This document shows, one piece after another, positions 16,137 through 25,098 of a DNA stretch of 64,000 nucleotides. Each line of letters starts with the position of its first letter. Position 1 is the stretch's first letter. Both the position numbers and the translations under genes were made by a program. Location: positions 23,415-87,414 of the forward strand of contig NZ_BMMK01000024.1 in the NCBI RefSeq assembly GCF_014645795.1. The letters run 5' to 3'. A model generated the notes under the pieces. The model worked only from the letters and a program-made list of their open reading frames with translations. It was not told the DNA's origin and searched no databases. The DNA comes from Longimycelium tulufanense (GTDB lineage: Bacteria; Actinomycetota; Actinomycetes; Mycobacteriales; Pseudonocardiaceae).

Positions 16137-16978
16137 CCCCACCGTCCACACCGGACAACCCCGGAAAACGACCCCACGACCTGCAAGGAACACCATCGCA
16201 CCACAAGAAAAGCGGATGCAGAGCACAGGCTGCGCTCGCTGCGTTGACACCCCGTCGAGGACCAGGGGCGGCCGCGCCGGCCAGGTGATTCCCCCCGCCA
16301 TCGGGCATATGGATGCTTGGTCGCCCCCACACAGCTGATCTCGCCGCCGCCTCGTCATGTGTGCTCGCTGTGCGAGGTGAGATCGGGTAGCCAACCGGCA
16401 CTGCCGCCTGTCAGGGAGTGCTCGGTCTGCTGAAGCGGACCGGACCCCCAACCTCGCCCGCTGCTCTGCGAAGTGTGCTCAGTGTGCTGGTCCTGCCGTA
16501 GCGAGCGGGGGTCCGGGGGCAAGCCCCCGTCGTGGGGTGTGGGGGCTCGGCCCCACAAAACACGACGTGTCGACGCCCCGGTCCGCTGACCAGCGGACAC
16601 ACCTCCCCCGCGGGAGGCGCGGGGCGGCTCGGGAGAGAGGGGGAGTCGCGAGCTCGAGCCGCCCCGCGTCAGGTCCCCGCCGCGACGGATCCTCTGGGCG
16701 GGGGGCACCCCGAGGATCCGGGCGGGCCGCGGTTCGACGGGGGAGGCGAACCGCGGTGACACCCTCTCGAGATCGGGGAGTGCGTGGGAGCCGATCTAGG
16801 GAGAGCAATGTCAACTTGGCAGAACTCACGAGGCGTTCACAAGCCCGCCTCACTGCTCCATTCGAGTGTTCTTAGGGGTGCAAAGTAACGCTCGGATCGC
16901 GAAACGATGGAGCTTGACCGCGTCGAGTGACGCCGGCCACGATTGGCCTCCCCGCTCCGCCGGTGTGAGGAGAGCGCC
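16137..16978. other. 842-bp gene-free region containing a hairpin array
   Basis: No convincing gene on either strand. 16349-16393 holds an imperfect dyad (GATCTCGCC...GGTGAGATC) and near-repeats of TGTGCTCGCTGTGC. 16514-16805 is the inverted-repeat array described separately. 16860-16900 is A+T-richer and probably holds the promoter of the acyl-CoA ligase gene. Confidence 0.6.
16514..16805. repeat. Array of eight consecutive inverted repeats
   Basis: Non-identical dyads in order: CGGGGG/CCCCCG (16514-16529), TGTGGGG/CCCCACA (16538-16557), GTCCGCTG/CAGCGGAC (16581-16598), CCTCCC/GGGAGG (16602-16617), a 14-bp CGCGGGGCGGCTCG stem (16618-16631 with 16655-16668), CGGATCCTC/GAGGATCCG (16686-16720), CCGCGGTTCG/CGAACCGCGG (16727-16756) and AGATCGG/CCGATCT (16770-16797) flanked by CTCTC/GAGAG. 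All stems listed are perfect. Either stacked terminators or a structured RNA. Confidence 0.6.
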
Positions 16979-18553
16979 ATGGTCCTTCGCAGCCCGTTCG
17001 CCGACGTCGAGATCCCGGATGTCACGCTGCCCGACCTGCTCTTCGCCGATGTGGCCGCCCGCGCGGCGCGCCCGGCGCTCATCGACGGCCCGAGCGGCCG
17101 GACCCTCACCTACGGCGAGCTGGCGGCCGCGGTCGACCGACTGGCCGCGGCCCTGGCCGAGCGCGGGGTCGGCAAGGGCGACGTCATCGGCATCCTCAGC
17201 CCGAACACGCCGTACTACGCGGTCGTCTTCCACGGTGCGCTGCTCGCGGGCGCGACAGTGACCACCATCAACGCCCTCTACACCCCGGAGGAGGTCGCGA
17301 GCCAGCTCACCGACTCCGGCGCGCGGATGCTCTTCACCATCTCCGCCTTCCTCGACCGGGCGCGCCCGGCCGCCGAGACCGCCGGCGTCAGCGACGTCGT
17401 CGTGCTGGACGGCGCGGAGGGGCACACCAACCTCAGCGAACTGCTCGCCACACCGGCATCGACCCCCGAGGTGGCGCTCGACCCAGCCGTAGACATCGCG
17501 GTACTGCCCTACTCGTCAGGTACGACGGGCCGGGCCAAGGGCGTCATGCTGACCCACCGCAACCTCGTGGCGAACCTCCTGCAGGGCCAGCCGTTCCTCC
17601 AGCTCGACGGCGAGAACCGGGTGTTGGCGGTGCTGCCGTTCTTCCACATCTACGGCATGCAGGTGACCATGAACCATGCGCTGCTCAACGGCGCGACCGT
17701 GATCACCATGCCCAGGTTCGACCTGGCCGAGTTCCTGCGCGTGATCGCCGAGTACCGCACCGACCGCGTCTACATCGCGCCGCCGGTCGCGGTCGCGCTG
17801 GCCAAGCACCCGCTGGTCGACAACTACGACCTGTCCGCGCTCAGGCTCCTGTTGTCCGGCGCCGCGCCGCTGGATGCCGACCTGGCCGCCGCCGTCCGGT
17901 CCCGCCTGGGCTGCCGGGTGCGCCAGGGCTACGGGATGACCGAGCTGAGCCCGGTGAGCCACGCGATCCCCGCGGACCGGGACGACCTCTCCGTCGGCAC
18001 CGTCGGCCTGCTCCTGCCGAACCAGGCCGCCAAGCTGGTCGACCCGGCCTCCGGCGAGGAGGTGGGTCCGGGCGTGCCCGGCGAGCTGTGGGTGCGCGGC
18101 CCGAACGTGATGGCCGGCTACCTGAACAACCCCGAGGCGACCGCGGCCACCATCGACTCCGACGGCTACCTGCACACCGGCGACGTCGCCGTGGTGGACG
18201 AGCAGGGTTGCTTCAGCGTGGTCGACCGGGTCAAGGAACTGATCAAGTACAAGGGCTACCAGGTCCCGCCGGCGGAGCTGGAGGCGCTGCTGCTGACCCA
18301 TTCCGGCATCGCCGACGCGGCCGTGATCGGTGTCCGCGACGCCGAGGGCGAGGAGGTGCCCAAGGCGTTCGTCGTTCGCCAGCCCGGGGCCGAGGACCTC
18401 GGCGCCGAGGGGGTGATGGCGTTCGTCGCCGAACACGTCGCCCCGTACAAGAAGGTGCGGGCCGTGGAGTTCATCGACGCCATCCCCAAGTCGGCGTCCG
18501 GGAAGATCCTGCGCAAGGACCTGCGGGACCGGGAGACCGCCACCCCGGCCTGA
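16979..18553 (+). CDS. Acyl-CoA/4-coumarate-CoA ligase-family protein
   Basis: 524-residue ANL-superfamily adenylating enzyme that activates a carboxylate with ATP and joins it to CoA. AMP-binding P-loop YSSGTTGRAKGVMLTHRN near 181, adenine-binding GYGMTELSP near 321, YLHTGD near 397, hinge DRVKELIKYKGYQVPP, and catalytic Lys in KSASGKILRKDLR at the end. It resembles plant 4CL-like and medium/long-chain ligases; the acid is not predictable. ATG 16979 has GAGGAGA 7 nt upstream. It is a single gene. Confidence 0.92.
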   Translation: MVLRSPFADVEIPDVTLPDLLFADVAARAARPALIDGPSGRTLTYGELAAAVDRLAAALAERGVGKGDVIGILSPNTPYYAVVFHGALLAGATVTTINALYTPEEVASQLTDSGARMLFTISAFLDRARPAAETAGVSDVVVLDGAEGHTNLSELLATPASTPEVALDPAVDIAVLPYSSGTTGRAKGVMLTHRNLVANLLQGQPFLQLDGENRVLAVLPFFHIYGMQVTMNHALLNGATVITMPRFDLAEFLRVIAEYRTDRVYIAPPVAVALAKHPLVDNYDLSALRLLLSGAAPLDADLAAAVRSRLGCRVRQGYGMTELSPVSHAIPADRDDLSVGTVGLLLPNQAAKLVDPASGEEVGPGVPGELWVRGPNVMAGYLNNPEATAATIDSDGYLHTGDVAVVDEQGCFSVVDRVKELIKYKGYQVPPAELEALLLTHSGIADAAVIGVRDAEGEEVPKAFVVRQPGAEDLGAEGVMAFVAEHVAPYKKVRAVEFIDAIPKSASGKILRKDLRDRETATPA

Positions 18554-18916
18554 TCAGTCGGCCGGCTCGGTACCCGTCGCGGCCAGGACGAAGGCGGGGA
18601 TGGCCGGGCGCCCGGTCGCTGCAGCCGCGCCCCGGTACGTTCCGATCTTCCTGGCCGGGAGCGTCACCGGCGCGCCGAGCCGGTCCAACACCGTCCATGC
18701 TGGACCGCGCAGCGCATCCGCAGTGGCCCGACCCGCCAGCGTCCTGCCCAGTGGGAAGGCACGCCCCCGCCCTCCCCGGGTCTCGCGAGCCCAAGTCGAG
18801 CGTAGTGATCAGCAAAATCACAGGTCAAGGGCATGATCGAGCACTGTGGACAGATCGCTTTCCTGTGGATAGACCGGCATTCGTGCTCGCACGGTCCCGT
18901 TTGGCAGGCTGTAGGC
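18554..18916. other. Intergenic region with repeat copy B
   Basis: No gene. Contains the dispersed repeat (18757-18872). The sequence directly before the mutase gene (GGCTGTAGGC) may hold its -10 region. Confidence 0.5.
18757..18872 (-). repeat. Dispersed intergenic repeat, copy B, with DnaA-box-like pair
   Basis: Inverted relative to copy A. Read on the minus strand: CTATCCACA (18864-18872), then CTGTCCACA (18845-18853) with starts 19 bp apart, 6 nt, then the 82-bp core (18757-18838) that differs from copy A at five positions by eye. Confidence 0.75.
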
Positions 18917-19669
18917 ATGGCTAACGCTGTCGGCACCCTCGTGCTGCTCCGCCACGGCGAGAGCGTCTGGAACGCCGAAAACCTGTTCACGGGTTGGGTC
19001 GACGTCCCCCTCTCCGAGCGGGGCGAGACCGAGGCCCGCCGGGGCGGCGAGCTGCTGCGGGACGCCGGGATCCTCCCGGACGTCGTGCACACCTCGCTGC
19101 TGCGCCGCGCGATCTCCACCGCCAACATCGCCCTCGACACCTGCGACCGGCACTGGATCGACGTCCGGCGGGACTGGCGGCTCAACGAGCGCCACTACGG
19201 CGCCCTCCAGGGCAAGAACAAGAAGCAGACCCTCGACCAGTACGGCGAGGAGCAGTTCACGCTCTGGCGCCGCTCCTACGACGTGCCGCCCCCGCCGATC
19301 GAGTCGGGCACCGAGTTCAGCCAGGATGGCGACCCGCGCTACGCCGGCCTCGGCGCCGAGTTGCCGCGCACCGAGTGCCTGAAGGACGTGGTGGCCCGGC
19401 TGCTGCCGTACTGGTCGGACTCGATCGTGCCGGACCTGCGCGCCGGCCGGACCGTCCTGGTCGCCGCGCACGGCAACTCGCTGCGCGCGCTGGTCAAGCA
19501 CCTTGACGGCGTCTCCGACGAGGCGATCGCCAAGCTGAACATCCCGACCGGCATCCCGCTGCGCTACGACCTCGACGCCGACCTGCGGCCGACCAATCCG
19601 GGCGGCACCTACCTCGACCCGGACGCCGCCGTCTCCGCGATCCAGGCGGTGGCGAACCAGGGCCGCTGA
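18917..19669 (+). CDS. gpmA: 2,3-bisphosphoglycerate-dependent phosphoglycerate mutase
   Basis: Glycolytic/gluconeogenic enzyme interconverting 3- and 2-phosphoglycerate. 250 residues, standard dPGM length. Phosphohistidine motif [18 protein letters not shown] (His12), [11 protein letters not shown], the [12 protein letters not shown] loop, and the second catalytic His in [14 protein letters not shown]. The ATG at 18917 gives the usual N-terminus; an upstream TTG would run through the repeat. It is followed by a good hairpin and then senX3, as in Rv0489-Rv0490. Confidence 0.96.
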   Translation: MANAVGTLVLLRHGESVWNAENLFTGWVDVPLSERGETEARRGGELLRDAGILPDVVHTSLLRRAISTANIALDTCDRHWIDVRRDWRLNERHYGALQGKNKKQTLDQYGEEQFTLWRRSYDVPPPPIESGTEFSQDGDPRYAGLGAELPRTECLKDVVARLLPYWSDSIVPDLRAGRTVLVAAHGNSLRALVKHLDGVSDEAIAKLNIPTGIPLRYDLDADLRPTNPGGTYLDPDAAVSAIQAVANQGR

Positions 19670-19728
19670 GCAACCGGGCCCAGCACACCCCGCCCTGGGC
19701 ACCTCTGAGCACCACCCCAGCAGCCAGC

Positions 19729-19767
19729 GCGCGTCCGGGGGACATACCCGTCCTCCGGACGCGCTTT
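19729..19767 (+). terminator. Hairpin terminator after gpmA
   Basis: Perfect 10-bp stem GCGCGTCCGG/CCGGACGCGC (19729-19738 with 19755-19764), loop with a further GGA/TCC match, followed by TTT. Confidence 0.7.
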
Positions 19768-19807
19768 CGGCGGTTGCGCGCGGCCGGTCTCCCCTCCTGC
19801 GCGCGTG

Positions 19808-19825
19808 GGTGAACGGCGCGTGACC
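19808..19825 (-). promoter_or_regulatory. Pho-box-like direct repeat upstream of senX3
   Basis: On the minus strand GGTCACG-CGCC-GTTCACC: two heptamers starting 11 nt apart, as in Streptomyces PhoP boxes and the GTTCACC-type sites of RegX3. It ends about 95 bp before the predicted senX3 start. A probable site for RegX3 autoregulation (inference). Confidence 0.55.
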
Positions 19826-19908
19826 CGGGTCGAAACAGCAGGTGATCGCGATGTCGTTGCCGTCACGGATGCCCGCGCGGGACTAGGCCGAGGCGGGTCT
19901 GGCCTGCT

Positions 19909-19914
19909 TACCAT
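19909..19914 (+). promoter_or_regulatory. -10 element TACCAT before senX3
   Basis: TACCAT, 6 nt, then GTG at 19921; leaderless arrangement. Confidence 0.5.
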
Positions 19915-19920
19915 GCGGCC

Positions 19921-21159
19921 GTGACCGCATCGGGCTATCTCGCCCTGACCATCGGCGCCCTCGTCGCGGTGCTGGTTGGTCTGTCCACCGGTCTCCTGCT
20001 CGGCAGCTACCGGGCCGCCCGACGGTCCCGCCGCCCGGCCGGGGTGACCGTCGCCGAACTCGTCCAGCGCGTCGTGCACTCCTCGCACAACGGGGTGGCG
20101 GTGCTCAGCCGGTTCGGCGACGTTGTGCTGCACAACCCGCGCGCCGCCGAGCTGGGCGTGGTTCGCTCGAACCGGGCCGACGCCCGTGCGATCAAGGCCG
20201 CCGAGCAGGTTTTGGAGACCGGCGACGTGGTGCAGGTCGACCTCTCGCCACTGGAGCGGGGCGCCCTGTCCGGGCGCGGTCCCGCCGCGGTGCTCGCCGA
20301 GGTACGACCGCTGGGCGACGGCTTCACCGTGATCGACGCCGCCGACGAGTCCGACGCCGTGCGGCTGGAGGCCACCCGGCGCGACTTCGTGGCCAACGTC
20401 AGCCACGAGCTCAAAACCCCGGTCGGCGCGCTCGCGCTGCTCGCCGAGGCCGTGCTGGACGCCGCCGAGGACCCCGACGAGGTGCACCGCTTCGGCGGCA
20501 AGATCCTGCACGAGGCGACCCGGCTGGGCTCGCTGGTCACCGAGCTGATCGCGTTGTCGCGGCTGCAGGGCGCCGAGCGGCTGCCCGAGCTGGCCACCGT
20601 GCCGGTGGACGAGGTGGTCAAGGAGGCGTTGGCCCGCTGCCGGCTGGCGGCCGAGTCCGCCGGCATCGAGATCACCGTCGACGACCCGAGCGGGCTGACC
20701 CTGGACGGCGACCGCACCCTGCTCGTCACCGCGCTGAGCAACCTCGTGGACAACGCCATCGCCTACTCGCCGCCGGGCAGCCCGGTGTCGGTCAGCCGCC
20801 GCCTCTCCAACGGGTTCGTCGAGATCGCCGTCACCGACCGCGGCATCGGCATCGAGCCCGAGCACCAGGAGCGCGTCTTCGAGCGCTTCTTCCGGGTCGA
20901 CCCGGCCCGCTCCCGCGCCACCGGGGGAACCGGCCTCGGCCTGGCCATCGTCAAGCACGTCGCCGCGAACCACGGCGGTGAGGTGCGGTTGTGGAGCCGG
21001 CCCGGCACCGGCTCCACGTTCACCCTGCGCATCCCGGCCCACGTCGGCCCGGGCGCGCAGGACGGCGGTGAGCCGGGCACGCCGGCCCCCGCATCACTCG
21101 TGCCGTCGGGCGACCGCCGGGCGGACACCAGCAGCGTCGACCATGGAGGAGTGCTGTGA
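19921..21159 (+). CDS. senX3: Sensor histidine kinase, phosphate response
   Basis: Membrane histidine kinase partner of RegX3, involved in phosphate limitation response in actinobacteria. 412 residues: one N-terminal hydrophobic segment (about 5-30), a PAS-like domain (45-140), H-box FVANVSHELKTPVGAL with phospho-accepting His162, and the ATPase domain with NLVDNAIAYSP (N box), DRGIGIEPEHQERVFERFFR (G1/F box) and GGTGLGLAIVKHV (G2). The Ala/Pro/Gly-rich C-terminal tail of about 40 residues is disordered. Start GTG follows a TACCAT hexamer. The stop overlaps regX3 by 4 bp. Confidence 0.95.
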   Translation: MTASGYLALTIGALVAVLVGLSTGLLLGSYRAARRSRRPAGVTVAELVQRVVHSSHNGVAVLSRFGDVVLHNPRAAELGVVRSNRADARAIKAAEQVLETGDVVQVDLSPLERGALSGRGPAAVLAEVRPLGDGFTVIDAADESDAVRLEATRRDFVANVSHELKTPVGALALLAEAVLDAAEDPDEVHRFGGKILHEATRLGSLVTELIALSRLQGAERLPELATVPVDEVVKEALARCRLAAESAGIEITVDDPSGLTLDGDRTLLVTALSNLVDNAIAYSPPGSPVSVSRRLSNGFVEIAVTDRGIGIEPEHQERVFERFFRVDPARSRATGGTGLGLAIVKHVAANHGGEVRLWSRPGTGSTFTLRIPAHVGPGAQDGGEPGTPAPASLVPSGDRRADTSSVDHGGVL

Positions 21160-21836
21160 CCAGGGTGTTGATCGTGGAGGACGAGGAGTCCTTCGCCGAC
21201 CCGCTGGCGTTCCTGCTCCGTAAGGAGGGGTTCACCACGGCGATCGCCACCACCGGCCAGGAGGCGCTGGAGGAGTTCGACCGCAACGGCGCGGACATCG
21301 TGCTGCTCGACCTGATGCTGCCCGGGATGAGCGGCACGGACGTGTGCAAGCAGCTGCGCCAGCGCTCGGCCGTCCCGGTGATCATGGTGACCGCGCGGGA
21401 CAGTGAGATCGACAAGGTGGTCGGCCTGGAGCTGGGCGCCGACGACTACGTCACCAAGCCCTACTCGGCGCGCGAGCTGGTCGCCCGCATCCGCGCCGTG
21501 CTGCGCCGTGGCGGCGAGTCCGAGGACCTGCTACCGCAGGTGCTGGAGGCCGGCCCGGTCCGGATGGACGTGGAGCGGCACGTGGTGACCGTGCAGGGCC
21601 GCGAGGTCAGCCTCCCGCTCAAGGAGTTCGACCTGCTGGAGTACCTGCTGCGCAACGTCGGTCGGGTGCTCACCCGTGGCCAGCTCATCGACCGCGTCTG
21701 GGGCGCCGACTACGTGGGCGACACCAAGACCCTCGACGTGCACGTCAAGCGGCTGCGGTCCAAGATCGAACCGGACCCCTCCGCCCCCCGCCACCTGGTG
21801 ACGGTGCGTGGTCTCGGCTACAAGTTCGAGTCCTGA
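21156..21836 (+). CDS. regX3: OmpR-family response regulator, phosphate response
   Basis: 226 residues. Receiver domain with acidic pair EDEE (9-11), phosphorylated Asp52 in [11 protein letters not shown], Thr79 and Lys101 in YVTKPYS. C-terminal winged helix (about 130-226) with [15 protein letters not shown] and the recognition helix region [17 protein letters not shown]. In relatives, phosphorylated RegX3 activates phosphate-uptake genes and its own operon. Start GTG overlaps the senX3 stop (GTGA) behind GGAGGAG. The Pho-box-like repeat at 19808-19825 is the likely autoregulatory site. Confidence 0.95.
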   Translation: MTRVLIVEDEESFADPLAFLLRKEGFTTAIATTGQEALEEFDRNGADIVLLDLMLPGMSGTDVCKQLRQRSAVPVIMVTARDSEIDKVVGLELGADDYVTKPYSARELVARIRAVLRRGGESEDLLPQVLEAGPVRMDVERHVVTVQGREVSLPLKEFDLLEYLLRNVGRVLTRGQLIDRVWGADYVGDTKTLDVHVKRLRSKIEPDPSAPRHLVTVRGLGYKFES

Positions 21837-21918
21837 GGACACCCCCCGCCGTTGCGGTGGCGTGTGACACCCGGCACCGGTTAGGCGATGTCGGGACCGG
21901 AGGCAGGATACGGCCCGG

Positions 21919-21924
21919 TAACGT
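21919..21924 (+). promoter_or_regulatory. -10 element TAACGT before ppx
   Basis: TAACGT, 7 nt, then GTG at 21932. Confidence 0.55.
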
Positions 21925-21931
21925 TCGGTCC

Positions 21932-22954
21932 GTGCGCCTCGGGGTGCTCGACGTGGGCTCGAATACCGTCCACCTACTGGTGGTGGACGCGCATCGTGGT
22001 GCCCACCCCACGCCGATGAGCTCAGAGAAGTCGGTGTTGCGGCTCGCCGAGCAGCTGGATTCCGCGGGCCAGCTCACCACGGCCGGCGCGGACAAGCTGG
22101 TCCGCGCGGTCAACGCGGCCCGCGACTCCGCCGAGGAGCACGGCTGCGAGGACCTGCTGGCGCTGGCCACCTCGGCCGTACGCGAGGCCGGCAACGCCAA
22201 CGAGGTACTGGAGCGGGTGCGCGCCGAGACCGGCGTCGACTTGCGGGTGCTCACTGGCGAGGACGAGGCCCGCTACACCTTCCTGGCCGCCCGCCGCTGG
22301 TACGGCTGGTCCGCCGGGCACCTGCTGGTGGTCGACATCGGTGGCGGCTCGCTGGAGCTGGCGATCGGCATCGACGAGGACCCGGACCTGGCGGTCTCGG
22401 TGCCCTTCGGGGCGGCCCGGCTCACCCGGACCCGGTTCCGCAAGGACCCGCCGAGCCAGCGCGAGGTGACCGCGTTGCGCGACTGGCTGGACGGCCAGCT
22501 CGCCCCGGTCGCCCGCGACCTCCGGCGCGCCGGCCAGCCGGACCGGATGGTCGCCACCTCCAAGACGTTCCGCACGCTGGCCCGGCTCTCCGGGGCGGCG
22601 CCGTCCTCGTCCGGGCCGCGGGTGCGGCGGGTGCTCACCGACGCCGGGCTGCGTCAGCTGATCGCGTTCATCTCCCGGATGTCGGCCGCGGACCTGGCCG
22701 AGCTGGAAGGGGTGAGTGCCAGCCGGGCGCACCAGCTCGTCGCCGGTGCCCTGGTCGCCGAGGCCACCATGCGCGCGTTGTCGCTGACCGAGCTAGAGAT
22801 CTGCCCCTGGGCGCTGCGCGAGGGCGTGATCCTGCGCCGGCTGGACCACACCAACGGGACGGGCCCGGCGGCCGCGGCCCGCGGCTGGGCGGCGGTGGAG
22901 CCCGAGATCGGTACTGGACGGACGAGCCGGCACGGGGCACGGTGGAGCCGATGA
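21932..22954 (+). CDS. ppx: Exopolyphosphatase, Ppx/GppA family
   Basis: 340-residue ASKHA-fold phosphatase that releases phosphate from polyphosphate ends or hydrolyses pppGpp. Phosphate-1 loop [14 protein letters not shown] at the N-terminus, [12 protein letters not shown] in [11 protein letters not shown], and phosphate-2 loop [14 protein letters not shown]. It is the short, two-domain version usual in actinobacteria (Rv0496 type). The GTG at 21932 is 7 nt after TAACGT. Position right after senX3-regX3 suits a phosphate-economy role. The stop overlaps the next start (ATGA). Confidence 0.92.
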   Translation: MRLGVLDVGSNTVHLLVVDAHRGAHPTPMSSEKSVLRLAEQLDSAGQLTTAGADKLVRAVNAARDSAEEHGCEDLLALATSAVREAGNANEVLERVRAETGVDLRVLTGEDEARYTFLAARRWYGWSAGHLLVVDIGGGSLELAIGIDEDPDLAVSVPFGAARLTRTRFRKDPPSQREVTALRDWLDGQLAPVARDLRRAGQPDRMVATSKTFRTLARLSGAAPSSSGPRVRRVLTDAGLRQLIAFISRMSAADLAELEGVSASRAHQLVAGALVAEATMRALSLTELEICPWALREGVILRRLDHTNGTGPAAAARGWAAVEPEIGTGRTSRHGARWSR

Positions 22955-24126
22955 CTCGGGAGAGCGGACCGGAGGACCGGTCGCAGCGCACGGTCGCGGA
23001 GCTGCTCGCGCAGTACGGGCGTTCCGGCGCCGGCGGCACACCCCGCCGGCGACGTCGCCGGGAGGAAGACGACGAGCCGAACGAGACCGCACCGCACGCG
23101 ATCATCGGCCGGGTGCTCTCCGAGAGCGGCCGGATGCGTGCGATCACCGACGACGGTCCCGAGGACGCCGAGCCCCGCTCCTACCCGCGTTACGACACCC
23201 CGTCCCGGCGTCGGCTGCGGGCGCCGGAGCCCGAGCCGGAGGCCGCGGCCCCCCAGGCCCCGGGGCCCGCGGCCGCGCAGGCCCCGCCGCAGTCGCCACC
23301 TCCGCCGCCCGCTCCACCGAAGCCGTTGGCCAAGCCCAAGCCCACGGCCAAGTCGGCGCCGCGACCGGCACCCCCGCCCGGGGCGAGCTTCCCGCCGGCA
23401 CCGGCCGACGTCGACCACACCGTGCCGGTGCCACCGGTGCGGCCCGGTGCTCCCGACCTGCAGCCGACCCTGGCCGGCGCGGACGTCCTGGCCGACACCA
23501 CCCAGGTGCCGCCGGTCCGGGTTTACCCCGAGGAGCCGGCCCACCCGCAACCGCCGACCGCCAGCCGGATACCCGTACCGCCGGCGGGTCCGTTGACCCG
23601 GCCGGGTATGGCACCGCCCGCCCCGGACACGGCCGAGGGGTTGACCGAACAGCTGCCCCGGGTGGCCGAACCGGCCGCTGCCGAGCCACCGAAGCGACCC
23701 GAACTGACCGGACCGGGCACCGAGCGTTGGTACCCCGACGACTTCGACGACGAGGACTCCGAGCCCGGCGGGACCGAGGCGGTGGACGCCGCCGCGCCCC
23801 CGGCCGGGCTGGACGATGCCGACGAGATCGCCGAGCCGGACGAGGCCGAGGAGGCCGAACGGTCACCGGCCAAGGAGTGGCTGGTCATGGTCGCCCAGCT
23901 CGGTGTCGGCCTGATCGGCGGTGGCGCGCTGTGGTGGGCCTTCCAGTGGCTCTGGAAGTGGCAGGCGCCGGTCGCACTGGTCGTCGCATTGCTGGTGACG
24001 CTCGGCCTGGTGCTCGTGGTCCGGGTGCTCCGCAAGGCGGACGACCTGCAGACGACCCTGCTCGCGGTGCTCGTCGGCCTGGTCGTCACCATGTCCCCCG
24101 CGGCTCTCCTGCTCGTCGCCCGGTGA
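22951..24126 (+). CDS. Proline-rich membrane-anchored protein (Rv0497 type)
   Basis: 391 residues. The N-terminal part (about 10-50) is conserved-looking: [14 protein letters not shown], then a basic run [11 protein letters not shown]. Residues 70-290 are low-complexity Pro/Ala/Glu/Asp and probably disordered. The C-terminal end holds three hydrophobic helices ([57 protein letters not shown]). No enzyme motif. Its location between ppx and the TIM-barrel gene mirrors Rv0497. ATG 22951 overlaps the ppx stop; GTG 22942 is an alternative. Confidence 0.75.
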   Translation: MTRESGPEDRSQRTVAELLAQYGRSGAGGTPRRRRRREEDDEPNETAPHAIIGRVLSESGRMRAITDDGPEDAEPRSYPRYDTPSRRRLRAPEPEPEAAAPQAPGPAAAQAPPQSPPPPPAPPKPLAKPKPTAKSAPRPAPPPGASFPPAPADVDHTVPVPPVRPGAPDLQPTLAGADVLADTTQVPPVRVYPEEPAHPQPPTASRIPVPPAGPLTRPGMAPPAPDTAEGLTEQLPRVAEPAAAEPPKRPELTGPGTERWYPDDFDDEDSEPGGTEAVDAAAPPAGLDDADEIAEPDEAEEAERSPAKEWLVMVAQLGVGLIGGGALWWAFQWLWKWQAPVALVVALLVTLGLVLVVRVLRKADDLQTTLLAVLVGLVVTMSPAALLLVAR

Positions 24127-24145
24127 GTGAGGGCCGGAACCCACG

Positions 24146-24946
24146 ATGCGACAACCCATTCCGATCGGCCTGTCCAGCGCTTCGGTGTGGCCGCAGCCGG
24201 TGGGAGCAGCCTTCGCACTGGCCGCTGAGCTGGGCTACGACGGCATCGAGCTGATGGTGTGGGCTGACCCGGTGAGCCAGGACGTGCGGGCGGTGGATCG
24301 GTTGGCGGAGCGCTATGGCATCCCCGTGCTAGCCGTGCACGCACCGTGCCTGCTGATCACCCAGCGGGTGTGGTCACCGGATCCGGAGACGCGGTTGCGG
24401 AAAGCGGTTGCCGCGGCAAAGGACCTGCGCGCTTCCACGGTCGTCGTGCACCCGCCCTTCCGCTGGCAGCGGCGCTACGCCGACAACTTCCCCCGCCTGG
24501 TCGACCAACTGGAACACGACAGCGAGGTGCGGGTGGCAGTGGAGAACATGTTCCCGCTCCGCCCGCTGGGCCGACGCCGTGCAGTGCGGGTCTCCGGCTT
24601 CCGTCCCTCACCCGACCCCACCGACGTCGGCTACGCCAACTACACCCTGGACGTCTCCCACTGCGCAGCCGCGCACATGGACGTCCTGGAGCTGGCCAAG
24701 CGGATGGGCGGCGGGCTCGCCCACGTCCATCTCGCCGACGGCACCGGTGCCCCGGTCGATGAGCACCTGGTTCCCGGACGCGGGAAGCAGCCGTGCGCAC
24801 GGCTGTGCGAGGACCTGGCCGCCGGCGACTTCGCCGGATCGGTGGTGCTGGAGATCAACACCCGGAAGGCGCGCGACCGCAGTGAGCGCGCACAACAGTT
24901 GCGCGAGGCGCTGGCGTTTGCCCGCCTCCACCTGCACCGCACCTGA
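24146..24946 (+). CDS. Sugar phosphate isomerase/epimerase (xylose isomerase-like TIM barrel)
   Basis: 266 residues of the AP endonuclease 2/xylose isomerase-like TIM-barrel family. Metal-binding residues can be placed along the barrel: His in LAVHAPCL and VVVHPPFRW, Glu in VAVENMFP, Asp/His in LDVSHC, His in HVHLADG, and Glu in VVLEINTRK at the last strand. The substrate is unknown; the Rv0498 homologue is also uncharacterised. ATG 24146 has GAGGG about 12 nt upstream and lies 19 bp behind the previous gene, suggesting one transcript. Confidence 0.85.
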   Translation: MRQPIPIGLSSASVWPQPVGAAFALAAELGYDGIELMVWADPVSQDVRAVDRLAERYGIPVLAVHAPCLLITQRVWSPDPETRLRKAVAAAKDLRASTVVVHPPFRWQRRYADNFPRLVDQLEHDSEVRVAVENMFPLRPLGRRRAVRVSGFRPSPDPTDVGYANYTLDVSHCAAAHMDVLELAKRMGGGLAHVHLADGTGAPVDEHLVPGRGKQPCARLCEDLAAGDFAGSVVLEINTRKARDRSERAQQLREALAFARLHLHRT

Positions 24947-25085
24947 CCCCGACTGGGCAATCCGTACCCGGTGGGCGGGTCCGGATGGTCGCATTGCCCA
25001 GTTCGAGTACGGAGCGCGAGCAGATGGGACACCGAATCCGGTGTGATCCACGCGGCCGGGTGAGCGGTGGCCGGTGCGGGGCACG

Positions 25086-25091
25086 TACAGT
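25086..25091 (+). promoter_or_regulatory. -10 element TACAGT before the proline dehydrogenase gene
   Basis: TACAGT, 7 nt, then GTG at 25099. Confidence 0.55.
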
Positions 25092-25098
25092 TCCGGCC

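Noticed and set aside
16538..16560. Rho-independent terminator with AAAA tail
   Set aside because: On the plus strand the stem is followed by A residues rather than T, and on the minus strand the T-run precedes the stem; it is therefore listed only as part of the hairpin array.
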